A stretch of 5,297 bases of DNA from Alphaproteobacteria bacterium (GCA_023301785.1 JALZUF010000131.1:1-5297); one strand, 5' to 3'. Shown: positions 1-5,297, numbered from the stretch's first letter. Notes: generated by a model not told the origin, from the sequence alone. Translations and numbers: made by a program.

Positions 1-1201
1 GACTTTCTTGGATGGTTTTATCGCCTATATGGGGCGTTTTTGTCAAGCTGTCTTTTAGCTGACTATTGATACTATTTACAATCCAGCCCCCACCAAGGAC
101 ACGACCATCATCATAACAAACCGCAGCTTGCCCCAAGGCAATGCCGTATTGAGCGGTTTCTAGGTGGATTTCGGCGCAAGTCTCACCATTCACCAGCCTT
201 GCAGGCGACGGTGAGCTGACAGAGCGTAACTTGACCATAATATCCATACCGCCCTCAGGAATAGCCTCCATGAGCCAGTTACAATCAGCGATATAAATCA
301 CATCACGTGCCAAAGCCTCTTTGGGGCCAACAATGACCTCGTTGGCGACAGGGTCAACGCGCACGACATAAAAGGGTGAGTTATCGTCATTAAAACCACC
401 ACCAATCCCAAGGCCACGACGCTGGCCGATGGTGTAGTGGATAATACCGTGATGCTCGCCCATGATGTCGCCTTGCATATTGACGATATTGCCGATTTTC
501 TCGGCTTCGGGTCTGATCTTTTTCACGACACTGGCGTAATCGCCATTGGGGACGAAACAAATATCCTGACTATCGGGCTTGTTACAAACCAGCAAGCCCA
601 AACGCTCCGCGTGTTGACGGGTGACGTCTTTTGTCCATGCCCCTAAAGGAAAACGTAGGAAGTTTAATTGATCTTGCGTTGTCGCGAATAAAAAATAGCT
701 TTGATCTTTACCATGATCGACGGCGCGGTGGAGCTCGGCTTGACCGGTCTCGTTGTTGACGAGGCGTTTAATATAATGCCCTGTCGCCATACAATCCGCG
801 TCCAAATCTTTGGCGACCTTCAACAGGTCACGGAATTTAACGGTTTGATTACAACGGATACACGGGATCGGCGTTTGGCCATTCATGTAGCCTTCGACAA
901 AGTCGTTCATGACGCTGTCTTTGAAATTATCTTCGTAATTTAGGACGTAATGCGGGAAGCCTTTTTCCTCGGCCACGCGTTTGGCGTCATAGATATCTTG
1001 GCCTGCACAACACGCCCCTTTACGCTCCACGGCCTTACCGTAATCGTAGAGCTGGAGCGTCACACCGACAACGTCATAGCCTTCCTCGTGGAGGAGGGCG
1101 GCCGTCACGGATGAATCAACGCCGCCAGACATCGCCACCACGACACGTGTGTCCTTGGGCGCTTTGGCAAATCCTAAACTGTTGAGCGTTTCTTTGTTCA
1201 T
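1..1201 (-). CDS. mnmA: tRNA-specific 2-thiouridylase MnmA (3' end outside window)
   Basis: MnmA adds sulfur to C2 of U34 in the anticodons of tRNA-Lys, -Glu and -Gln in the cytoplasm, using ATP to adenylate the uridine and a protein persulfide as sulfur donor. I translated 400 codons from the ATG at 1199-1201. The PP-loop SGGVDSS lies at residues 25-31, ATGHY at 139-143 and KDQSYFL at 165-171. The two catalytic cysteines align with E. coli Cys102 and Cys199: Cys117 in CIRCNQTVKF and Cys215 in SQDICF. GEHHG then YTIGQRRGLGIGG follow at about 248-269, and the usual C-terminal GGGWI ends at residue 374. The frame stays open for 26 more codons to the edge, so the stop is off-window and the tail is longer than in E. 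coli. The start is supported by AAGGA about nine bases upstream. The family assignment is secure. Confidence 0.97.
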   Translation of the reverse strand, partial: MNKETLNSLGFAKAPKDTRVVVAMSGGVDSSVTAALLHEEGYDVVGVTLQLYDYGKAVERKGACCAGQDIYDAKRVAEEKGFPHYVLNYEDNFKDSVMNDFVEGYMNGQTPIPCIRCNQTVKFRDLLKVAKDLDADCMATGHYIKRLVNNETGQAELHRAVDHGKDQSYFLFATTQDQLNFLRFPLGAWTKDVTRQHAERLGLLVCNKPDSQDICFVPNGDYASVVKKIRPEAEKIGNIVNMQGDIMGEHHGIIHYTIGQRRGLGIGGGFNDDNSPFYVVRVDPVANEVIVGPKEALARDVIYIADCNWLMEAIPEGGMDIMVKLRSVSSPSPARLVNGETCAEIHLETAQYGIALGQAAVCYDDGRVLGGGWIVNSINSQLKDSLTKTPHIGDKTIQES

Positions 1202-1218
1202 CTTTATATCCTTGCGGC

Positions 1219-1248
1219 TTTATACAAACAAAAGTGGCGTAAATGCAA
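1219..1248 (-). promoter_or_regulatory. Candidate mnmA-proximal promoter
   Basis: On the minus strand TTGCAT (1243-1248) and TATAAA (1219-1224) are 18 bases apart. The -10 matches the sigma70 consensus at 5 of 6 positions, the -35 at only 3 of 6. It would start RNA only about 11 bases before the mnmA ATG, leaving barely room for the AAGGA ribosome binding site. It is therefore weaker than the pair further upstream. Confidence 0.3.
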
Positions 1249-1444
1249 GGAAAACCGTAGATTTACAAAATAACCACCTTGTAAGCGGTTGATATAACTG
1301 ATGAATTTAGCATCCTTTAGTTTGTTCGTACCAAATTGCGGGGGTGGGGGTAAGATGCCCAAATGTGGGCTGCTTTTAGAACCATATTTCGGGACGTTGT
1401 TCTGTGAGGGAATGTCGGAGTTGGGGTATCTGTTGCGTAAAAAC

Positions 1445-1473
1445 ATTATATAAGATAACACATGAAGATCCAA
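1445..1473 (-). promoter_or_regulatory. Candidate mnmA upstream promoter (downstream one of a tandem pair)
   Basis: On the minus strand TTGGAT (1468-1473) and a perfect TATAAT (1445-1450) are separated by exactly 17 bases. The -35 is poor, at 3 of 6 matches. Transcription would begin near 1438 and give an mnmA leader of roughly 237 bases. Its -35 overlaps the -10 of the neighbouring candidate at 1473-1502 by one base. Confidence 0.35.
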
Positions 1474-1502
1474 TTATAGGAACAAATACCTTTTATTGTC
1501 GA
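1473..1502 (-). promoter_or_regulatory. Candidate promoter at the end of the HEPN-like gene, facing mnmA
   Basis: On the minus strand TCGACA (1497-1502, 5 of 6 to TTGACA) is followed after 18 bases by a perfect TATAAT (1473-1478). This is the best consensus match in the window. It begins just past the stop codon of the HEPN-like gene and would give mnmA its own transcript with a leader of about 265 bases, independent of the bamB operon. Confidence 0.45.
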
Positions 1503-1503
1503 T

Positions 1504-2076
1504 TTAGAAAGCTTGTCTTTTTTTTCTTTCTCTTTTCTTTCTATTCATAACGGGAGCCAAGGGCTTTTCTCTAACGTTAGTTCCTATCCCTCGAGATACC
1601 ATAAAAGCCATAAGGTCGATACCTACTGTATACATTAGAGAGGCATGTTCTTTAACTTCTGAAACAGAAATAGGTTTTAATTCTACCTGAAGGCTTCCTC
1701 TTGCTTTGAGGCGATAGCTCATTACTTCTTTAGTTGTGCCATGAATTAAAAAGGAATTATGAACTATTGTATTTCTTTTTTCAAAAGCACTTTTAATGGC
1801 ATTTAATAAATCGTCCAGCTGATCTAGTTCCTCTACTGAAGGAAAATCTAATTCAGCTAACGTTCGTATTATTTCGTCTTTAAGATGATTCGACATATTT
1901 GTAGAAAGTGAGACGCTTTGAATATTATCAGCGCCTAGTAAGCCTCCGATTAATTCTACGAGAACACTCTCAGTATGAGATGCAGCAGCAGTCATTAAGC
2001 CTATTGCTTGCAAAAATTCAGGCGGCAAACTATTAGGGTTAAAATCGTGAATAATTTCGGGAGTATAGTTTGCCAT
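1504..2076 (-). CDS. HEPN-like domain protein of unknown role, AT-rich
   Basis: A 190-residue soluble, mostly helical protein. Residues 25-48 form an amphipathic helix with Glu37, followed by a helical stretch to about 100. Then KRNTIVHNSF holds R101-x4-H106 with Asn102 directly after the Arg, the layout of the HEPN superfamily motif (R-x4-6-H). Many HEPN proteins are metal-independent RNases in toxin-antitoxin, abortive-infection and CRISPR effectors, but others only bind partners. The tail (about 179-188) is strongly basic, NRKKRERKKR, which could bind nucleic acid. The ATG at 2074-2076 has AAGG a few bases upstream and lies 15 bases after the bamB stop, so it probably rides on the bamB transcript. 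Base composition is far more AT-rich than its neighbours (14 G/C of 60 in 1741-1800 against 31 of 60 in 2701-2760), which suggests horizontal acquisition. No MNT or other antitoxin partner is adjacent. The coding call is firm; the HEPN assignment rests on motif and helix pattern only. Confidence 0.75.
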   Translation of the reverse strand: MANYTPEIIHDFNPNSLPPEFLQAIGLMTAAASHTESVLVELIGGLLGADNIQSVSLSTNMSNHLKDEIIRTLAELDFPSVEELDQLDDLLNAIKSAFEKRNTIVHNSFLIHGTTKEVMSYRLKARGSLQVELKPISVSEVKEHASLMYTVGIDLMAFMVSRGIGTNVREKPLAPVMNRKKRERKKRQAF

Positions 2077-2091
2077 TAGCCTTAAATAATC

Positions 2092-3423
2092 TTATCTCCA
2101 AGCGCTTAGCGTACCGTCTTCGGTTAGGATGTAGAGTTTACCACCTGCGGCGATGGGGGCGTTGGTAATTGTGCCGCCTGCGTTCCAACGTTTCGTTTCT
2201 TGGCCACTGATGGCATCAAGCTCGACCACGCGGCCGCCTGTACCTGTGACCAATAATTTGCCGTTGATCATGATGGGGCCAGACCACGCCAGAATGCCTT
2301 TGCGTTTTTCGGCATTCTCATATTTGGCCAATTCAGACACCCAGATAATATCACCGTTGGTCACATCCATCGCAACGATTTGTTGTTCAGGGGTCAGGAC
2401 GTAAACCACATTGCCAGAAACCCATGGTGTCTCGCGTGAGCTAATGCTGCGTTGCCATAGGCGTGCGCCATTGTTCTTATCAAAGGCGGCCATTTTGCCA
2501 CCGAAGCTGACGGCAAGGACGCGCTCACCTGCGATAACAGGCAGGCCACGAATATCGGATAGTCCCGCCATACCGCCTAAACGAAGGGCGTTAGCTAGGC
2601 TGTCTTCCCAGACAGTTGCGCCATTTTCAAAACGAAGCGCAAGGATATCGCCGCTGGATAGGGCAGGGACGACAATTTGATCATCGGCGGCGGGACTGGC
2701 GGCGCCAAGAAGCGCGGTCGTTTCACCAACGCCTTCATATTCCCAAATCTCTTTACCATCGGCGGCATTAAGGGCGACGACATTATTGTTCATCAACGTG
2801 ATAAATACGCGGCCATTTTGAATGGTCGGTGCGGCGCGCGAGCCAGTAGTGAGCGGGGCACGCCAGTAAATTTCACCAGTCTCAGGACTAAGGGCGAGGG
2901 CTTCGTTATAACCAGAGGTCACAAAAAGAACACCGCCAGCAAAGGCGATGCCGCCACTGATGACAGGATCACGTTCGCTTGTTTTTTGAACATTTTGTGA
3001 CCAGATCTCTTTACCAGTTTGATCGTGGAATGCGGTGACTTGGTTGCGCGTATCAAGGGTGAATACTTTCCCATCAGCAACAATAGGCTTTGCATTGAGC
3101 GGAATGGATTTAGAACCACCTGTGCCGATATCGGCGCGCCAAATTTGCTCAAGATCGTCTTGTGTGCCGACTGCCAAGTTTTGCATGGCATGGTGCGGAT
3201 AGCCGCCAGCCTGTGGCCAATCTTCGTTATTTAACGCAGGTGGAATTTGGATGTTTACATCCGATGTTTTCGCTTTGGCGCTCGGGTTAATTTCTTTTTG
3301 TAAATCCATGATGGAAATACGCTCACCCGGCAGTGGTTTTTGTTCAGGTTCGCCAGCGCAGGCGGATACAAAAAGAGTGGCAGTAAGACAGGTTACAAGG
3401 CGGAGCGGGATAAGCTTTTTCAT
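2092..3423 (-). CDS. bamB: Outer membrane assembly lipoprotein BamB
   Basis: BamB is a periplasm-facing lipoprotein of the BAM complex that helps BamA insert beta-barrel proteins into the outer membrane. The 443-residue product starts with a basic n-region and hydrophobic signal ending in the lipobox VSAC, so Cys22 is the predicted lipidated N-terminus. A short linker leads to the family-typical region NEDWPQAGGYPHH (about 66-78). Eight PQQ-like beta-propeller repeats follow, each with a pattern like VxALxxxTGxxxW, among them TAFHDQTGKEIW, LALSPETGEIYW, VALNAADGKEIW, AAFDKNNGARLW and VAMDVTNGDIIW. The last blade ends in DGTLSAWR at the C-terminus. E. coli BamB has about 390 residues; the extra length is in the N-terminal linker and loops. 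Only 3 bases separate it from the upstream YfgM-like gene and its ribosome binding site is weak (purine-rich AAAGAAAA), suggesting translational coupling. The usual downstream neighbour der is absent. Confidence 0.95.
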   Translation of the reverse strand: MKKLIPLRLVTCLTATLFVSACAGEPEQKPLPGERISIMDLQKEINPSAKAKTSDVNIQIPPALNNEDWPQAGGYPHHAMQNLAVGTQDDLEQIWRADIGTGGSKSIPLNAKPIVADGKVFTLDTRNQVTAFHDQTGKEIWSQNVQKTSERDPVISGGIAFAGGVLFVTSGYNEALALSPETGEIYWRAPLTTGSRAAPTIQNGRVFITLMNNNVVALNAADGKEIWEYEGVGETTALLGAASPAADDQIVVPALSSGDILALRFENGATVWEDSLANALRLGGMAGLSDIRGLPVIAGERVLAVSFGGKMAAFDKNNGARLWQRSISSRETPWVSGNVVYVLTPEQQIVAMDVTNGDIIWVSELAKYENAEKRKGILAWSGPIMINGKLLVTGTGGRVVELDAISGQETKRWNAGGTITNAPIAAGGKLYILTEDGTLSAWR

Positions 3424-3426
3424 GGT

Positions 3427-4095
3427 TTATTTTTCTTTAGTTTCTGTAGGCGTAGCGGCAGGTGTGTTCTTCGCCGCTTTGAGTTTATAGACGTGTGCCA
3501 AAGCATTGGCGCGTTGCTTCAGCGTTGCTGGAACAAACTTAGCCGTATCAAAATCTTCTAAGTACGTTAGAGCTTTGGCGTAGTCGTTATCATTGTGCGC
3601 GGTCATGACGGCGGCTTCAATTTTCGCATGCCAGAGCCACGGGCTTTTGGCGTTTGATAGCAGTGGTTTTAAGATCGCGATGTCTGGTGCGTCTGCGTTT
3701 TGAACATAAAGAACGCGGGCAAGGTCACGAATGTTACGTGGTGATTTGCTGTTGTCTGCCACTTGTTTATAAAGCGTTGCGGCTTCGGCTTTGTTACCAT
3801 CAGAAAGTTTTAAATTTGCGGCGCTCATGGCGGCGATCGCGCTGTGGCCTTTGCGGGTGTCCTTAGACAATTCCATCAAAGCGGCTTCGGGCGTTTCAGA
3901 TTGAAGGGCTTCGGTTAGGCGCGCTGTTTCTGCGGCGTTTCGATTGGCGTCCCATTTATAATAGTACGTCATAACAGAGGTGCTGAGGACTAAGACGATT
4001 AACGCCGCAATAAGAGTTGATCCATGTTGCTTCCATAGATTCATCATCTTTTCTTGTTGCATCGCTTCGTCGACTTCGCGGAACATATCAGACAT
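3427..4095 (-). CDS. YfgM-like TPR membrane protein
   Basis: A 222-residue single-pass membrane protein. The N-terminus MSDMFREVDEAMQQEK with WKQHG at 21-25 is the cytoplasmic part typical of alphaproteobacterial YfgM-like proteins. One transmembrane helix follows at about 26-46 (STLIAALIVLVLSTSVMTYYY), and the rest is an Ala-rich TPR-like helical domain in the periplasm. It ends in a low-complexity tail, AAKNTPAATPTETKEK. In E. coli YfgM is an ancillary SecYEG subunit working with periplasmic chaperones such as PpiD, and its gene precedes bamB, exactly as here. The ATG at 4093-4095 has AAGGA about ten bases upstream, rather far but usable; Met4 is an alternative start. It is the first gene of the minus-strand operon. 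The assignment rests on architecture plus gene order, and the exact molecular role in this lineage is inferred. Confidence 0.85.
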   Translation of the reverse strand: MSDMFREVDEAMQQEKMMNLWKQHGSTLIAALIVLVLSTSVMTYYYKWDANRNAAETARLTEALQSETPEAALMELSKDTRKGHSAIAAMSAANLKLSDGNKAEAATLYKQVADNSKSPRNIRDLARVLYVQNADAPDIAILKPLLSNAKSPWLWHAKIEAAVMTAHNDNDYAKALTYLEDFDTAKFVPATLKQRANALAHVYKLKAAKNTPAATPTETKEK

Positions 4096-4097
4096 AT

Positions 4098-4133
4098 TTA
4101 AAAATTCCTTCGTAATTTTTTAAGAGCCATCAT
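4098..4133 (-). other. Possible 11-codon leader ORF before the YfgM-like gene
   Basis: On the minus strand two ATGs in a row open a frame reading MMALKKLRRNF and ending in TAA (4098-4100), two bases before the ATG of the YfgM-like gene. The ribosome binding site AAGGA of the main gene lies inside it. No clear ribosome binding site precedes it, so it may not be translated. If it is, it would couple to or limit initiation at the main gene. Confidence 0.25.
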
Positions 4134-4134
4134 G

Positions 4135-4146
4135 TCGGCAAGCCGA
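4135..4146 (-). promoter_or_regulatory. Short hairpin in the leader of the yfgM-like/bamB operon
   Basis: The 12-base perfect palindrome TCGGCAAGCCGA reads UCGG-CUUG-CCGA in the minus-strand transcript. CUUG is one of the known unusually stable tetraloops. It lies about 40 bases upstream of the start codon and immediately before the possible leader ORF. No U-run follows, so it is not a terminator. It may be an RNA element or a small operator. Confidence 0.3.
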
Positions 4147-4168
4147 AGGACGCTACTCATAGAGTTAA

Positions 4169-4196
4169 ATCTTATTGTGAAAAGTATTTTAGCCAA
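4169..4196 (-). promoter_or_regulatory. Candidate promoter of the yfgM-like/bamB operon
   Basis: On the minus strand TTGGCT (4191-4196, 4 of 6) and TAAGAT (4169-4174, 4 of 6) have a 16-base spacer. RNA would start near 4162, leaving a leader of about 66 bases that contains the hairpin and the possible leader ORF. A second, poorer choice is a TAAAAT -10 box a few bases further upstream. Confidence 0.3.
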
Positions 4197-4226
4197 AAAT
4201 GTGAGCAATTCCAGCCTTAAATAGGG

Positions 4227-4232
4227 TATAAT
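4227..4232 (+). promoter_or_regulatory. -10 box for the DUF2794-like gene, implying a leaderless mRNA
   Basis: A perfect TATAAT ends only seven bases before the ATG at 4240-4242. The usual start distance puts +1 at 4239 or 4240, on or next to the A of the start codon. There is no room for a transcribed Shine-Dalgarno sequence, which fits leaderless translation. I see no good -35 box at 16-18 bases upstream (sequence near 4204-4209 is agcaat), so an activator may be needed. Confidence 0.5.
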
Positions 4233-4239
4233 AGAGACA

Positions 4240-4617
4240 ATGAGTATAAAAAGGCCTTCTGACATAAAAATCGGTTATACGCGCAAAGAATTTGGCGCGA
4301 TCTTTCAGCTCTATAGCCAGCATGTTTATAAGGGCTTGTTTAAAGACTTTTCTTTTACGGAAATAAAAGGGCAGTATTTTATTTCGTTTCGTGAAGAAGC
4401 GGGCGCAACGCCGCTGATTACGATTGAAAAGCGGAAACTAGGCCCTGATCGGGTGTTGTTTGTGGCAACATCGCCCGCAGGTAATAAAGGCGCTTTAAAC
4501 GAGATTGCGCGTAGCGAAAAAATTGACGCTTTTATCCGCCAGCTTAAGGGTAAAATCGAAATCTTAGCCTCTGCGAAGTCCAATAAAGGATCGCAGTCTG
4601 GCTCTCGATCTTCTTAA
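4240..4617 (+). CDS. DUF2794-like small conserved protein
   Basis: A 125-residue soluble protein without signal peptide or membrane segment. It fits what I recall of DUF2794, a family largely confined to Alphaproteobacteria and of unknown function. The matching order is F/Y-x-R-x-E followed by I-x-x-LY (YTRKEFGAIFQLYSQHV, 13-29), a G-x-x-x-D-F/Y stretch (32-37), F-x-x-FR (47-51), then PL-x-x-IEKR (58-65). A hydrophobic strand VLFVATSPAG and a helix ending near 110 follow, then a low-complexity Ser/Gly/Lys tail. It is divergent from the yfgM-like/bamB operon and convergent with the DUF350 gene. The ATG is chosen because a -10 box sits right upstream and the frame has no better start. The family match is from memory of the pattern and is moderately sure; no function can be given. 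Confidence 0.65.
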   Translation: MSIKRPSDIKIGYTRKEFGAIFQLYSQHVYKGLFKDFSFTEIKGQYFISFREEAGATPLITIEKRKLGPDRVLFVATSPAGNKGALNEIARSEKIDAFIRQLKGKIEILASAKSNKGSQSGSRSS

Positions 4618-5297
4618 AGCTCAGCAATCAAGATGGCCATTGAGATGTAAATGACGGCCTGAAGCGCACCGATGGCGATGTTTCTATCATCTAAAATCTC
4701 ACGCATTGTAATGATCTTAAACAGGATAATACGCTCAGCGATGTAGGAGATTATCTTTAAGACGATAATGGCACCAATCGAGGTGACAATCCACGGTAAG
4801 AAGACAGTCATAATGTCATTAAATTCGTAAACGACGATGTTAGCCGCCACACCAAGGGCAAAGGCAGTACCAATTTTACGACCTGCAAAAGACAGAGCAA
4901 AAGCGATGTTGCCGCTTTTTAATTCTTCCTGCATACGGTGCCCAGCATAGAATTTGCGGAATAAACGACGACGCGCATAAGTGATAGACGTTAGGATAAC
5001 TTGTGAGATTGCGTAGGCAATCAGGATCGCCAGTAAGCCATTAAGATTGTCTTCTGTCACCCAAATCATAATAGAGCGCAGGATAATGGCGGCGGCCAAA
5101 ACGTTACCTGTATCGGCAATCGCCACGGCCATGTTGCCTTTGGTGATTTCATCACGCAATGAAATATCAGGAAGTGATACTTTGTCAAAAATGTAACGCG
5201 TTAACGCCATGAGCATGATGCCTAAAAGGCCAAGTCCAGCAACATGAAAGGCAGCTTCTTTTACATTATCTGTAAAGTCACCATAGATCGTACCACT
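4614..5297 (-). CDS. DUF350-type polytopic inner membrane protein (N-terminus outside window)
   Basis: The frame is open to the right edge: 227 residues are visible, and the segment before the first in-window ATG (5214-5216) is itself part of a membrane helix (HVAGLGLLGI), so the real start lies beyond the window. About six hydrophobic helices are visible, near residues 14-35, 58-78, 85-106, 134-156, 163-186 and 206-226, counted from the edge. Three loops share the pattern E-x-x-x-x-N-x-A: DEITKGNMAVAI (49-60), EELKSGNIAFAL (124-135) and REILDDRNIAIG (199-210), with Asn55, Asn130 and Asn206 spaced 75 and 76 residues. This GN-x-A motif between helix pairs is typical of DUF350 (YjfL-type) proteins, whose function is unknown. 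The stop codon overlaps that of the converging DUF2794-like gene. Confidence 0.83.
   Translation of the reverse strand, partial: SGTIYGDFTDNVKEAAFHVAGLGLLGIMLMALTRYIFDKVSLPDISLRDEITKGNMAVAIADTGNVLAAAIILRSIMIWVTEDNLNGLLAILIAYAISQVILTSITYARRRLFRKFYAGHRMQEELKSGNIAFALSFAGRKIGTAFALGVAANIVVYEFNDIMTVFLPWIVTSIGAIIVLKIISYIAERIILFKIITMREILDDRNIAIGALQAVIYISMAILIAEL

Larger units (their letters stand above)
1202..1503. other. Non-coding stretch between the HEPN-like gene and mnmA
   Basis: These 302 bases hold no convincing gene. On the minus strand they contain candidate sigma70-type promoters at the HEPN-gene end and one close to mnmA (listed separately). The middle is C-rich and G-poor in the mnmA direction, with a CCCCCACCCCC tract at 1340-1350. 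A small hairpin, GCCCA-AATG-TGGGC, lies at 1357-1370, and a 6-bp inverted repeat TTACAA/TTGTAA with a 10-base spacer at 1263-1284. I recognise no tRNA, SRP RNA, 6S RNA or known riboswitch. It could be a long mnmA leader, a small RNA, or the edge of an inserted segment. Confidence 0.6.

Noticed and set aside
437..943. Plus-strand frames inside mnmA
   Set aside because: They are antisense shadows of the clearly coding mnmA frame.
1357..1377. Hairpin followed by TGCTTTT as a plus-strand terminator
   Set aside because: The stem has only 5 bp, the T-run is short and interrupted from the stem, and no plus-strand gene ends upstream.
1204..1473. An 89-codon minus-strand frame ending two bases before the mnmA start
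   Set aside because: It needs a TTG start that coincides with the -35/-10 boxes of the candidate promoters, has no ribosome binding site, and its product (proline run PPPPP from the C-tract, scattered composition) does not look like a protein.
1504..2076. A classic HEPN-MNT toxin-antitoxin pair
   Set aside because: No nucleotidyltransferase-like or other small antitoxin gene is adjacent; both neighbours are full-length housekeeping genes.
2153..3234. Several open frames on both strands inside bamB
   Set aside because: All overlap the intact BamB frame with its lipobox and eight propeller repeats; none has an independent domain.
5214..5216. ATG as the start of the DUF350 gene
   Set aside because: The open frame continues upstream to the edge and encodes the first half of the same membrane helix, so this Met is internal.

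Overview
The window looks like a piece of the chromosome of an alphaproteobacterium of moderate GC content. Three things suggest this: a YfgM-like TPR membrane protein followed directly by the outer-membrane lipoprotein gene bamB, a small protein that matches the alphaproteobacterial DUF2794 pattern, and an MnmA with the proteobacterial layout. The genus cannot be read from the sequence. No rRNA, tRNA, IS element, integrase or CRISPR array was found.

Layout from left to right. (1) 1-1201, minus: mnmA, the tRNA 2-thiouridylase, nearly complete, with its 3' end beyond the left edge. (2) 1202-1503: a 302-base non-coding stretch upstream of mnmA with candidate promoters facing mnmA, a C-rich tract (in the mnmA direction) and small inverted repeats. 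(3) 1504-2076, minus: an AT-rich 190-residue protein with an R-x4-H motif of HEPN type and a basic tail. This is the accessory-looking gene of the window. (4) 2092-3423, minus: bamB, a beta-propeller lipoprotein of the BAM complex. (5) 3427-4095, minus: a YfgM-like single-pass membrane protein with a TPR-like domain. (6) 4096-4239: a 144-base divergent promoter region holding a possible leader ORF and a short hairpin. (7) 4240-4617, plus: a DUF2794-like small protein, probably made from a leaderless mRNA. (8) 4614-5297, minus: a DUF350-type polytopic membrane protein whose N-terminus lies beyond the right edge. Genes 7 and 8 converge and share the four bases TTAA as their two stop codons.

How the parts fit. 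The YfgM-like protein and BamB form a conserved envelope-biogenesis pair (inner-membrane/translocon-associated chaperone partner and outer-membrane protein assembly), 3 bases apart and almost certainly co-transcribed. In many proteobacteria the GTPase gene der follows bamB. Here the next gene is instead the AT-rich HEPN-like gene, 15 bases after bamB with its own ribosome binding site, followed by mnmA. The most unusual feature is therefore a putative HEPN protein, a fold that often carries RNase activity, placed between a housekeeping envelope operon and a tRNA-modification gene. No antitoxin-like partner is visible, so a toxin-antitoxin or defence role is only a hypothesis.
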